From contig NZ_ONZF01000002.1 of assembly GCF_900302445.1 (NCBI RefSeq), positions 124,001 to 188,000 on the forward strand: a stretch of DNA of 64,000 nt, in the 5' to 3' direction. The translations under genes and the position numbers were made by a program. How positions within the stretch are numbered: position 1 is the stretch's first letter; each line of letters starts with the position of its first letter. The stretch comes from Palleronia abyssalis. Its GTDB lineage: Bacteria; Pseudomonadota; Alphaproteobacteria; Rhodobacterales; Rhodobacteraceae. Below are positions 50,523 through 59,530 of this stretch, piece after piece. The notes below the pieces were generated by a model. The model was not told the DNA's origin, searched no databases, and saw nothing but the letters and a program-made list of their open reading frames with translations.

Positions 50523-52120
50523 CTTGGGACAGCGCCAGTCTGGCGGCGCGCGTGCTGCACGTCGCGGGGCAGGACTTGGGGGGTATGTGGCTTCGCGCGC
50601 GCCCTTCCCCTGCCCGCGATACCCTTCTGGCGGCCCTGCCCTCGGGGATACGTGTTCACCCGGCCATATCGGACGAGGCCCTTCTGGGCGGGCCCGATAT
50701 CGCCGCCACGCTAGCCGCCGGCCGGCTTGTCACACGCCCCGGTCTTCTTGAAACCCATGCCGTGCTGACGCTTTCAATGGCCGACCGGTGCACCCCCGGA
50801 CTTGCGGCCCGCCTGGGGCGGGCCCTCGATGCGGGGGGAAAGACACTCATCGCGGTGGACGAGGGCGAAGACGACGCAACCCCGCCAACTGCCCTGACCG
50901 AGCGGTTGGGCCTGTTCGTCACGCTGGATGGGGTTTGCCTGTCGGACCTCTCGCCCATCTCGCCGGTCGATGAAAAAGTCCACGACCTCTATGCCAAGGC
51001 AATCCTGCCCGACCCGGTGCGGGATGCGATCGTGGCGGCCAGTGTCGGTCTGGGCATCGTATCCTTTCGCGGACCTCTTGCCGCCTGTTGCTGCGCCCGG
51101 GCCATCGCAGCCGTGGACGGCAGGGACTGTGTGACCGAAGCCGACGCGGCCGCGGCTTGCCAATTGACTCTAGCCCATCGCGCAACGACCCTTCCCGAGG
51201 ATGAAGCGCCCGAAAACCAACCCCCGCCCGATCCGCCGCCAGATCAACAGTCACAGGACTCCGGCACCGAAGGGACAGAGCGCCTCGTCGAAGCGACCCG
51301 GATGGCATTGCCGCGCGGTCTTCTCGCCTCGCTCGTCGCCGCCCGGTCCAAAGGCGCGACGCAGGGCACGGCAGGCGCGCGCAAGATGGGTGGACCGCGG
51401 GGACGGCCCTTGCCGCCGCGACCGGGCCGACCGTCCGCCGGGCGTATTGACCTTTTCGCCACTCTGCGCGCGACCGCGCCATGGCAGACCATTCGCCGCG
51501 CAAGCCACCATAACGATCCGCGTCCGGTTCTGATCGAACCCGCTGACCTGCACCTCAAACGTCATGATACGAGGACCGAGCGACTGATCATATTCGTGGT
51601 GGACGCCTCGGGCTCATCCGCGATGGCGCGCATGTCCGAAGCGAAGGGCGCCATCGAGTCGCTGCTCTCACAAGCCTATGCCTCGCGCGATCACGTGGCA
51701 CTTATTTCTTTCAAAGGGGACGGCGCTGCAGTGACGGTGCCCCCGACCCGGTCTCTAGTCCAGGCCAAGCGTCGATTGGCGGGCCTGACGGGCGGAGGCG
51801 GCACGCCCTTGGCCGCGGCCCTCGTCGAAGCAAGTCACTTGACTGAAGCCGCCCGCCGGAAGGGCCAAACCCCGACACTGGTGTTGCTGACGGACGGACG
51901 CGCGAACATCGCACTCGACAAAACCGCCAATCGCGCACGCGCAGCGGCGGACGCCGAACAGGTCGCACGCAAACTCCGCCAAGCCGGGGTGCCCACGCTG
52001 GTGATCAACACGGGCACACGTCCTAGCCCGACGCTTCGGCCCCTAGCCAGTCTACTCGGGGGTACGTACCTGGCCTTGCCGTATGGGGCGCAGGACCGCT
52101 TGCGAGCCGAGCTCACCTGA
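50519..52120 (+). CDS. bchD: Magnesium chelatase subunit D
   Basis: The 533-residue platform subunit of magnesium chelatase. The N-terminal AAA-like domain lacks a functional Walker A, as is usual for BchD. A proline- and acid-rich linker (PENQPPPDPPPDQQ) follows, then an integrin-I/von Willebrand A domain whose MIDAS begins with VVDASGSSA at about residue 360 and has GGGGTPL and LLTDGRAN. It overlaps bchI by 4 bp and shares one base with the bchO start. Confidence 0.95.
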   Translation: MTWDSASLAARVLHVAGQDLGGMWLRARPSPARDTLLAALPSGIRVHPAISDEALLGGPDIAATLAAGRLVTRPGLLETHAVLTLSMADRCTPGLAARLGRALDAGGKTLIAVDEGEDDATPPTALTERLGLFVTLDGVCLSDLSPISPVDEKVHDLYAKAILPDPVRDAIVAASVGLGIVSFRGPLAACCCARAIAAVDGRDCVTEADAAAACQLTLAHRATTLPEDEAPENQPPPDPPPDQQSQDSGTEGTERLVEATRMALPRGLLASLVAARSKGATQGTAGARKMGGPRGRPLPPRPGRPSAGRIDLFATLRATAPWQTIRRASHHNDPRPVLIEPADLHLKRHDTRTERLIIFVVDASGSSAMARMSEAKGAIESLLSQAYASRDHVALISFKGDGAAVTVPPTRSLVQAKRRLAGLTGGGGTPLAAALVEASHLTEAARRKGQTPTLVLLTDGRANIALDKTANRARAAADAEQVARKLRQAGVPTLVINTGTRPSPTLRPLASLLGGTYLALPYGAQDRLRAELT

Positions 52121-52995
52121 TGCGCTGGGACAACGATGGGGCGGATTGGCCAAACCGGGACCACTCACAGTTCGTAGATAGCCGTCCGCACAGATGGCAT
52201 GCGCAAACGATGGGGCTGAACGGTCCGGTGCTGCTGCTGCTTCACGGAACCGGGGGGGCGACGCATTCCTGGCGTGACCTGATGCCGGACCTTGCCCGCG
52301 ACTATCGCGTCGTCGCCCCGGACTTGCCAGGCCATGGCTTCACCGCGCTGGGATCGCGCCATCGCTCCTCCCTGCCGGCGATGGCCGAAGATACTTGGCA
52401 CCTTTGTAACACGATGGGCGTGCAACCCGATGTCATTGTCGGGCATTCGGCCGGGGCTGCGATCGCATTCGCCATGGCTCAATCCCGCCCCGGACCGCAT
52501 ATTATTGGACTCAACGCAGCGTTGGGCGCGTTCGAGGGGCCCCCGGCATGGCTTTTTCCCATAATGGCTCGCGCTCTGGCATCCTTCCCACTGGTTCCAA
52601 ACCTGTTCTCTCGAATTGCGACATCAACGGGCGGCGTGGATCGACTTTTGGATGCGACAGGGTCGATACTGGATCCGACAGGTCGTCGCCTTTACTCGCG
52701 CCTGGTTGGGAATCCCTCGCATGTGGAAGGCGCACTGGAGATGATGGCCCGCTGGTCCACCCGCAGCGTGCGCGACAGGATCAAGACTATGGAAACACCC
52801 GCGACCCTGATCGTCGGAGACCGCGATGGCACTGTTCCGCCCTCCGTATCCCGCGACATCGCAGCCGAGAATCCAAACGTTTCGTATGTGTCCCTCGGAC
52901 CCTATGGGCATCTGGCGCACGAAGAAGCGCCCGCGGAAACCGCGGACGCCATCCGTAGTATTATTTTCGCGTCAGCCCCAGCTACTGAACGATAA
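52120..52995 (+). CDS. bchO: Alpha/beta hydrolase BchO, putative magnesium chelatase accessory protein
   Basis: A 291-residue alpha/beta-hydrolase always found behind bchID in purple bacteria; its exact role in magnesium chelation is not settled. The oxyanion region is LLLHGTGGATHSW, the nucleophile elbow VGHSAGAAIA, and the catalytic acid/His region VGDRDGTVPP and YGHLAHEE. The bchD stop and bchO start share one base. Its final 14 bases overlap the 3' end of the convergent flgI, which marks the edge of the photosynthesis block. Confidence 0.92.
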   Translation: MRWDNDGADWPNRDHSQFVDSRPHRWHAQTMGLNGPVLLLLHGTGGATHSWRDLMPDLARDYRVVAPDLPGHGFTALGSRHRSSLPAMAEDTWHLCNTMGVQPDVIVGHSAGAAIAFAMAQSRPGPHIIGLNAALGAFEGPPAWLFPIMARALASFPLVPNLFSRIATSTGGVDRLLDATGSILDPTGRRLYSRLVGNPSHVEGALEMMARWSTRSVRDRIKTMETPATLIVGDRDGTVPPSVSRDIAAENPNVSYVSLGPYGHLAHEEAPAETADAIRSIIFASAPATER

Positions 52996-54082
52996 AATCA
53001 GCGTGGAGCGCACCGGCTGCCTTGATGGTCTTCAAGATGTCGATCATGTCCCGGGGCGCCACGCCCAATGCGTTCAAGCCCGCGACTACATCCGACAGCG
53101 AAGCACCACCCGGAACTTCGGCCAGACCGATGCCAGGACGCTGTTCGATCTCGGCACCCGTGCGGGGGACCACGACCGTCTCACCCGGGGCAAACGGATT
53201 AGGTTGAACCGCCACGGGGGCTTCCTCAACCCGAAGGGTTAGTCCGCCCTGGCTGACGGCAACACGACTAATCCGGACATCTTCACCCATCACAATCGTT
53301 CCCGAGCGCTGATCGACCACCACCCGGGCGCGACGTTCGGGCTCCACAGAGATGTTCTCGATCTGGGACAGTGCGTGAGCCGGCGAGGCGGCTTGCGTCG
53401 CCCCAATATCGACCATCACCGTCCCGGCATCCAACATCACCGCAACACTGCGGCGGAGGGACTGGTTTATGGCTTGCTCAATCCGCCCGGCCGTCGTGAA
53501 ATCCGGCGTCCGCAAGGCCAACCTGATCGAGTCCAGTTGCGTGAAATCAAAGTCGATTTCGCGCTCTACTCGCGCCCCAGAGGGAATCGTGCCTGACGTT
53601 GGAACCCCCTGAGTAACGTTAGCCGCTTCGCCTTCGGCCACGATGCCGCCTGCCAGAACCGGGCCCTGCGCAACAGCGTAGATCTCTCCATCGGCCGCGT
53701 TCAAAGGGGTCATGATCAACGTCCCACCAAGAAGCGAGGAGGCGTCCCCGATAGCAGACACGGTAACGTCGATTTGGCTACCTGCCCGAGAAAATGGAGG
53801 TAAATCCGCGGTAACCAGAACGGCCGCCACGTTCTTCGGCCTGAAGTCTTCACCCGACACGTTCACGCCGAGACGTTCCAGAATGCTCGACATGATTTCT
53901 TCCGTGAACGGCGAGTTGCGGAGTCCGTCACCCGTTCCGTTGAGGCCCACGACCAAACCGTAGCCGACAAGGTCATTGCCGCGAACGCCGTCGAACTCGA
54001 CCAAGTCCTTGATCCGGACCGGCGTGGCATGCGCCAATCCGGCAAACAGGATCAGTCCGACTGCGGCGAGCAAACGTATCAT
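52982..54082 (-). CDS. flgI: Flagellar P-ring protein FlgI
   Basis: Forms the periplasmic P ring around the flagellar rod. The 366-residue protein has a signal peptide (MIRLLAAVGLILFAGLAHA) and the family start VRIKDLVEFDGVRGNDLVGYGLVVGLNGTGDG, with KNVAAVLVTADLPPFSRAGSQIDVTVSAIGDASSL-type core and a C-terminal LNALGVAPRDMIDILKTIKAAGALHADF. It overlaps flgL by 4 bp and is the last gene of the hook operon in this window. Confidence 0.96.
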   Translation of the reverse strand: MIRLLAAVGLILFAGLAHATPVRIKDLVEFDGVRGNDLVGYGLVVGLNGTGDGLRNSPFTEEIMSSILERLGVNVSGEDFRPKNVAAVLVTADLPPFSRAGSQIDVTVSAIGDASSLLGGTLIMTPLNAADGEIYAVAQGPVLAGGIVAEGEAANVTQGVPTSGTIPSGARVEREIDFDFTQLDSIRLALRTPDFTTAGRIEQAINQSLRRSVAVMLDAGTVMVDIGATQAASPAHALSQIENISVEPERRARVVVDQRSGTIVMGEDVRISRVAVSQGGLTLRVEEAPVAVQPNPFAPGETVVVPRTGAEIEQRPGIGLAEVPGGASLSDVVAGLNALGVAPRDMIDILKTIKAAGALHADFIVQ

Positions 54083-55074
54083 ATGAAGTTCACCAAACTC
54101 AGTCGGGAAAGACGCGCCGTGAGAGTGTGCAGCGTTTCGATCTGCTGCTCGGTCTGTTGAAGGCGCGTTGCTGTTTCGTAGGGATCGGCCGAGAGCAAAT
54201 CCAACCGCCCGGTTCGGAGCGCGTCACGTTCAACCCCCAGCCGGACTTTTGAAGAATCGATCGTTGCCTGAGATGCGCCGGTCTGCGAGTGCAGCTCGAT
54301 CGCGCCCCCGGTGGCGGCAAGCAAGTGCGGAACGGCATTGCGTCCGAGCGCCGCTTTCTCCTCAAGGGACATTGCGATGTTCTCCCCCAACATCGCCACT
54401 CGTGCCATGGCGGCCAGTCCGGCGCGGACCTTCGGATCGTCCGCACGCGTGTTCATTTCCACCACGGCACCGCCACCCAGCCGAACTGGCGCATCATCAG
54501 TTACCTCGCCCAGGTAATCGCCGGTCTGGAATGGCCCACCATCCGCAAAATACGCGTCGATCGCGTTACTTGCATCCTGTGAAGTTGTTTCGGCTGATAC
54601 GCTTGCGACAAGGTTGGCATAGATTTCTTCAGCATTTCGCAGCACTGGACCGGCTCCGGCGGTCCCACCAAAAAGTGGCCGCCCCGCCGCCGTGCCGTTG
54701 AGGTCGGACAGCGCCCCGAGGAACGCCTGTTTGGCGCCTGCGGCCAAAGCGGGAAGCTGCGGCCCAGTTGCACTTTGGGACAGTACACTCAAATCGATAG
54801 ATTGCAGCCGCGACGTGAACGTTTTCAGTGCGATTCCGGTCGCATCGGCGCGAATGCCTGCTTCGTTCGTTGCCAGCATCTGAGCATCCAGTCGAACGAG
54901 AGCTCGATCAATACTTGCGACCTGTCCCGTATCGCCGGACATTGCCGCAGCAACATCCTTCTTGATCCCGAAGGTCAGTTCGTCCCCCAGCGTCGAAAGA
55001 TTCCTTGAGAGACGCGCATTCGAGTGCCGCATGAGGAAATTCTGGGCCAGATCACCTATGGTCAATGTTGGCAT
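54079..55074 (-). CDS. flgL: Flagellar hook-associated protein 3-like, FlgL
   Basis: A 331-residue flagellin-fold protein expected to sit between hook and filament. The N-terminus (TIGDLAQNFLMRHSNARLSRNLSTLGDELTFG) and C-terminal helix (RLQQTEQQIETLHTLTARLSRLSLVNFI) form the paired coiled coil of this family. The position right after flgK and before flgI supports FlgL over a filament flagellin. One base separates it from flgK. Confidence 0.88.
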   Translation of the reverse strand: MPTLTIGDLAQNFLMRHSNARLSRNLSTLGDELTFGIKKDVAAAMSGDTGQVASIDRALVRLDAQMLATNEAGIRADATGIALKTFTSRLQSIDLSVLSQSATGPQLPALAAGAKQAFLGALSDLNGTAAGRPLFGGTAGAGPVLRNAEEIYANLVASVSAETTSQDASNAIDAYFADGGPFQTGDYLGEVTDDAPVRLGGGAVVEMNTRADDPKVRAGLAAMARVAMLGENIAMSLEEKAALGRNAVPHLLAATGGAIELHSQTGASQATIDSSKVRLGVERDALRTGRLDLLSADPYETATRLQQTEQQIETLHTLTARLSRLSLVNFI

Positions 55075-55075
55075 G

Positions 55076-56518
55076 TCAAATCTCCATCAGTCGATCGAGC
55101 ATCGAATTTGCCACCTGAATTACCCGGGCGTTTGCGGCATAGGATTTCTCGATCAGCATCAGCGTTCTCAGCTCGTCATCCGTGTCGACGCCCTCGGACA
55201 GCTCTGCGTCGCGGAACGTGGTCGCGCGCGCCTCGGCGAAGCCCAGGTCGTTGGAAAGCGCATAGGCCGATGCCGTGGAACCTGATACCAGCGAGCCTGC
55301 CAGCCCCCCGGCGCTCTGACTGCTTGTTCCCAAAGATGGGTTGGATGGAAGGCGAGCGGAATCCAAAGCGTCCCCAAGCGCATGGAGGAACCGGGCTTCG
55401 CCCGAAGGCCCCGGCGCCGCCGCGCCCAAACCGTCCCGCAAGCGGTACAGCGCGCCCCCCGACGCGGGGTCCACCGCCGGATTGACGGACAACCGCTGCG
55501 CAAGTCCCGAAGCGGCTGGAACGGTCAATGCGCTACCGGCCTCCGTGAACAACCCCGCGGCGCCAGGCGCCAGCGTCGAGTCGAGCCCGGCTTCGGAGAA
55601 GCGTTCGATCATGTCTCGCGCAAACGCGTCCATCTTCTCTTGGGCGGCGGGAAGTGCTTCGTCGCGGATCTCGAGCTTGGCCGCGATCGACCCGCCAGCC
55701 AAAGCATGGTTGCCCTTTGTGATATCAATCGGGCGACCGTTCAACGTAAGTCCCGACAGAGGGCTTCCAAGGGTCATTGCGGGCGTCATCGCGGGCATCT
55801 CGGTAAAGCCGATCTTTCCGGCCTTGCCGTCGATCAGGATTGCCCCGTTTTCGGTCACAAGGGCGATGCTCCCATCATCGCGCGGCATTTCTTTCACCGG
55901 CACGAGATCCGAGATGGTGTCGACCGTACGGCGTCGCTGATCCAGAAGGCTGTTCGTATCCTGGCCCAAAGCTGCGGCGCGGATAATATCCTTGTTCAGG
56001 GTTTCCAGCCGGCTGAGGCCTTCGTTCAAGGAATTCACGTCTTTGGCAATTCCTTTCTCAACCGTCAAACGTTCATCCTGAATGGCCTGTCCGGCCTGAT
56101 TGACATGGTCGGACAAGCGAGTTGCTGCGGTAAGGACGTTCTGAAGACGGACAGTCGAGCCGGGCTGGCTGGCAGCTGAGGTCAAGCTTGCTGAGAATGC
56201 GGCGACCTTCGCGGAGAGCGAATCAGGATCCTCGGCTCGCCCGATCGCATCTGCGACCTTGTTCGCCGCGCCGAGACGGACATTGATACCCGCCGCATTG
56301 GCGTCCGCTTCCCGTCTTGCTGACAAGACTGCCGCCGTTTCGCGTCGGGAAACACCTGTGCTGGATACGCCGCCATACGGCGCGGAACTGAGTTCCAGTT
56401 GACGTGCTGCGTAACCCGGCGTCATCGCGTTGGCGATGTTCGTTGATACAGTCGCGGCGGCGCGACCGGTGACGGTCAGACCAGAGGCAGCGGAAGAGAG
56501 GGCGGCGGAAATGCTCAT
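55076..56518 (-). CDS. flgK: Flagellar hook-associated protein 1, FlgK
   Basis: A junction protein at the distal end of the hook (480 residues). The N-terminal rod/hook motif SSAASGLTVTGRAAATVSTNIANAMTPGYAAR and the C-terminal VDTDDELRTLMLIEKSYAANARVIQVANSMLDRLMEI match the axial protein family with the FlgK domain order. It begins 8 bases after flgE. Alanine-rich composition is typical of Rhodobacterales homologues. Confidence 0.93.
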   Translation of the reverse strand: MSISAALSSAASGLTVTGRAAATVSTNIANAMTPGYAARQLELSSAPYGGVSSTGVSRRETAAVLSARREADANAAGINVRLGAANKVADAIGRAEDPDSLSAKVAAFSASLTSAASQPGSTVRLQNVLTAATRLSDHVNQAGQAIQDERLTVEKGIAKDVNSLNEGLSRLETLNKDIIRAAALGQDTNSLLDQRRRTVDTISDLVPVKEMPRDDGSIALVTENGAILIDGKAGKIGFTEMPAMTPAMTLGSPLSGLTLNGRPIDITKGNHALAGGSIAAKLEIRDEALPAAQEKMDAFARDMIERFSEAGLDSTLAPGAAGLFTEAGSALTVPAASGLAQRLSVNPAVDPASGGALYRLRDGLGAAAPGPSGEARFLHALGDALDSARLPSNPSLGTSSQSAGGLAGSLVSGSTASAYALSNDLGFAEARATTFRDAELSEGVDTDDELRTLMLIEKSYAANARVIQVANSMLDRLMEI

Positions 56519-56526
56519 TTTTCAGA

Positions 56527-57798
56527 TCACCGCTTCAGGTTCGCTGTTTCCTGCAACATCTCGTCGACGGTCTGGATGACCTTTGCGTTCGACGAGTAGG
56601 CACGCTGCGTTTGGATCAGCTGCGTAAGCTCCATCGCGACGTCGGTGGTAGACGCTTCCCGTGTGTATCCGGCCGTCTCACCAACGGGCCCGGTGCCAGC
56701 ATCCCACATGAAAAGGTTACCCGATTGCAGTGAAACCTCGAAAGTTCCGCTGTCCGAAGCCGTAAGCCCATTGGGGTTTGCAACGTCGACTACCGGAACC
56801 TGATAAATCGGCCGCGTGAAGCCAGAGTCGTAGATTGCGTGGATGACGCCCTTGGGATCGACCTCGACCCCGGCAAAGTTGCCCACCGTGGATCCATTCT
56901 TCGAAATGTTTGACGGAGCGAAGGTCGAGTTCAACTGCGTGATGCCACCACCTTCGTTCAGCAAACCGATATCCACGCGAATTTCTGCGCCGTTGACGTC
57001 CATGATCAGTTCACCTGTCGCGGCATCGTAATCCGCAGCGGGCGTCACCGAAGCCAAAGTACCGCCGCCCACCGTCAAGTCATTGAACGATAGGTCAAAC
57101 GTCCCAACGTTTGCCGCTGTGCCAAGGTCGGTGACCTCAAGTTGCCAAGTATTGGCTGCGGTCGAAGTGAACCCAAAGGTTAGCTGCTCGGTCTGGCCCA
57201 AGTTACCGTAATATTCGATCGTAAGCTCATGTTGCGCGCCGATGTTCCCCGGCTCGGAATCCGATGACGGCAGGTTCAGGGCAAGTTTCATCTCATCCGT
57301 CGGGTTCGCCGCGAACTGGTTGTGGAACACGCTCACCGGGCGGAGCGCATCCGAACTGTCGCGGGCAAACTTCGGAAATGTACCGTCGATATTCGCCGGA
57401 ATGCCCAGAAGTACCTGCCCGGTCGCATCGACGAGGAAACCTTGGGCATTCGGGCGGAAAGAGCCGGTCGTCTTGAGTCCCAATGTCGCGCCACCATCAG
57501 TGTCGGTATAATCCCGAACCGGCAAGAAGCCGCGCCCATTGATGGCAATGTCTGTTGCATTGCTCGTCGTTTGCAACTGGCCACGCTCATCGACCAGTCG
57601 CATGTTCGAGGTCGTGATACCGCCGGCCGTATACTTCGCACCCGCGCCGCCATTGACGACAAGCGTGTGGAAGTCCGTGGTCGAGCGCTTGTATCCGTAG
57701 GTCGCCGAGTTCGCGATATTGTCGGAAATGCTTGCCAACCTTTCGGCATTGGCGCTCAGGCCGCTGACACCCGCTGCGAGCGAAGAGGAAATCGACAT
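56527..57798 (-). CDS. flgE: Flagellar hook protein FlgE
   Basis: The 423-residue structural subunit of the hook. It has the N-terminal rod motif SGLSANAERLASISDNIANSATYGYKRSTTDFHTLV, a central variable domain, and the C-terminal DVAMELTQLIQTQRAYSSNAKVIQTVDEMLQETANLKR that packs in the hook core. It lies 72 bases after motB and starts the flgE-flgK-flgL-flgI series. Confidence 0.95.
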   Translation of the reverse strand: MSISSSLAAGVSGLSANAERLASISDNIANSATYGYKRSTTDFHTLVVNGGAGAKYTAGGITTSNMRLVDERGQLQTTSNATDIAINGRGFLPVRDYTDTDGGATLGLKTTGSFRPNAQGFLVDATGQVLLGIPANIDGTFPKFARDSSDALRPVSVFHNQFAANPTDEMKLALNLPSSDSEPGNIGAQHELTIEYYGNLGQTEQLTFGFTSTAANTWQLEVTDLGTAANVGTFDLSFNDLTVGGGTLASVTPAADYDAATGELIMDVNGAEIRVDIGLLNEGGGITQLNSTFAPSNISKNGSTVGNFAGVEVDPKGVIHAIYDSGFTRPIYQVPVVDVANPNGLTASDSGTFEVSLQSGNLFMWDAGTGPVGETAGYTREASTTDVAMELTQLIQTQRAYSSNAKVIQTVDEMLQETANLKR

Positions 57799-57870
57799 GG
57801 GACTAGGCTCCTTTAATCTCCGGATCCTCCGGTGTTTCCCAATCGTTACGTCACCGACCTTAACGGCCCC

Positions 57871-58638
57871 CTAACGCGTCCCGTTTCTGCGCAGCAAAAC
57901 GATCTCGATCCTGTTGTTCCGCACATCCAGACGATTGCGGTGCAGCGGTTCCTTGTCCCCGTGAGCTTCCGTGCGGTCCAGCCTGGCGTCACCGATCCAT
58001 CCCGAAGCCAGCAGCGTACGCACGGATTCAGCGCGAGAGGTCGATAAAGGCCAAGACGATCGCGTGCGGGTCGCCGCAAGATCCGATCGGACATGCGCCT
58101 TGATCGCGACCTTGTTCTTCTGATCACGGAAGACGTCATCGACCACGGCCACCAGATCGCGCATCAGCCGCGTCGGGCGCCCGCTGGAAGGCTCGAACAA
58201 TGGGGCGCCTGGAAGATCGAACAGGTCCACGACGAGGCCCTCGTCCGTAACCCGCGTCAGAATATGCTGCAACAAATCGTCGCCCACGTCACTTTCGCCC
58301 GAATTGGCCACGAAGTGTTCGAGCACATCCTGGAAATTATCCTCTTCCTCACTGTTTGCCGGCGCAGGGGCTTGGGATGGTTGGATTACAGGGGGCGAGT
58401 CGAGCAAGGATCGCGCGCCCCCTGACTCGCGTGACACCGGAATTTCAGGACTGAAATAGTCGGCAAGGCCGGCTCTCTGTTCCTCCGACGTTGCATTCAG
58501 AAGCCACATCATCAGGAAGAACGCCATCATCGCGGTTACGAAGTCCGCATAGGCGACCTTCCAGGCGCCCCCATGATGGCCCCCGCCCACAATGTTCTTC
58601 TTTCGCTTGATAATGACCGGTGCGTTGCCCCCTGCCAT
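57871..58638 (-). CDS. motB: Flagellar motor stator protein MotB
   Basis: The stator subunit (255 residues) that anchors the motor to peptidoglycan and conducts ions. The single transmembrane helix has the proton-binding Asp32 in YADFVTAMMAFFLMMWLLN, identical in position to E. coli MotB. A linker and an OmpA-like C-terminal domain (residues about 130-250, with KVAIKAHVRSD and RSSWPLSTSRAESVRTLL) follow. motA is not in this window. The 122-base gap to the divergent methyltransferase contains its promoter, which I could not identify. Confidence 0.94.
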   Translation of the reverse strand: MAGGNAPVIIKRKKNIVGGGHHGGAWKVAYADFVTAMMAFFLMMWLLNATSEEQRAGLADYFSPEIPVSRESGGARSLLDSPPVIQPSQAPAPANSEEEDNFQDVLEHFVANSGESDVGDDLLQHILTRVTDEGLVVDLFDLPGAPLFEPSSGRPTRLMRDLVAVVDDVFRDQKNKVAIKAHVRSDLAATRTRSSWPLSTSRAESVRTLLASGWIGDARLDRTEAHGDKEPLHRNRLDVRNNRIEIVLLRRNGTR

Positions 58639-58760
58639 GACAATTCCCTCTTTGTTCCCCAGGGTCGGGTTTAAGGGACCGGTGTGAAGAGGACGCTAAC
58701 AGTTAAAACCCGCTTGGTAATTCCCGATCTCGCCTAAGTTCCGTCGGGAAGGAGATCGCG

Positions 58761-59459
58761 ATGCCCCGAAACAACCTTGAGATATACGATACCGAGGCTG
58801 ACCGTTGGTGGTCGGACGACGTGAGGTGGATCCGAACCCTTAAAAACATGGTCCCCGGCCGACTTAAATGGTTCGATCGGCATTTTGATTGGCATGGAAA
58901 AACGGTGTTGGACCTGGGATGTGCCGGGGGGTTCATGGCGGAAGCCCTGGCGAAACGTGGCGCGAATGTGACGGGCATCGATCCTGCAAAGAGGGCGATC
59001 GCTGCGGCGAAACAGCATGCCGCGTCGCAAGACCTTGAGATTCGTTACGATGTCGGAACGGGAGAAGACATGGACTATCCCGACGCCAGTTTCGACGCCG
59101 TGGTCTGCGTCGATGTGCTGGAGCACGTTCGCGATCTTGATGCTGTCTTGGCCAATGTCGCACGCGTTCTTCGCCCCTCCGGACGATTCTTCTTCGATAC
59201 GCTGAATCGAAACGCAATTTCCCGCCTCGCCGCGATCAGTATTTCGGAAGACCTCTTGAAGGTCCTGCCCAAAGGCACTCATGACCCACAGTTGTTCATC
59301 ACGCCTGACGAACTCTCTGCGGCTTTGACCAAGGCTGGGTTGGCTCAGGTAAGATCGACAGGGCTGGGTCCGCGCGGCATCGATTGGCGCGGTGACCTGA
59401 TCTTCGGGCCGTTGCCGTTCAAGACGGTGATCTATATGGGTTTTGCCGAAAAAATATAA
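58761..59459 (+). CDS. UbiG-like SAM-dependent O-methyltransferase
   Basis: A 232-residue class I methyltransferase. The SAM-binding motif is VLDLGCAGGFMAEALAKRGANVTGID, and VVCVDVLEHVRDLDAVLANVARVLRPSGRFFFDTLNRN and the C-terminal GLGPRGIDWRGD region match the UbiG (ubiquinone 3-O-methyltransferase) group. Standing alone beside motB rather than with ubi genes, it may not be the housekeeping UbiG. GGAAGGAG precedes the ATG. A strong two-way terminator follows. Confidence 0.8.
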   Translation: MPRNNLEIYDTEADRWWSDDVRWIRTLKNMVPGRLKWFDRHFDWHGKTVLDLGCAGGFMAEALAKRGANVTGIDPAKRAIAAAKQHAASQDLEIRYDVGTGEDMDYPDASFDAVVCVDVLEHVRDLDAVLANVARVLRPSGRFFFDTLNRNAISRLAAISISEDLLKVLPKGTHDPQLFITPDELSAALTKAGLAQVRSTGLGPRGIDWRGDLIFGPLPFKTVIYMGFAEKI

Positions 59460-59465
59460 TGAGCA

Positions 59466-59499
59466 AAAAGCCCGCCGGCCAATCGACCGACGGGCTTTT
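59466..59499. terminator. Bidirectional terminator between the methyltransferase and infB
   Basis: AAAAGCCCGCCGG and CCGACGGGCTTTT pair over 13 positions with a single mismatch, around an 8-base loop. A-run and T-run on opposite sides make it functional in both directions. It lies between convergent genes. Confidence 0.9.
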
Positions 59500-59530
59500 C
59501 GATACTGCCAGGTTAGGCGAGCGTCGCCCG

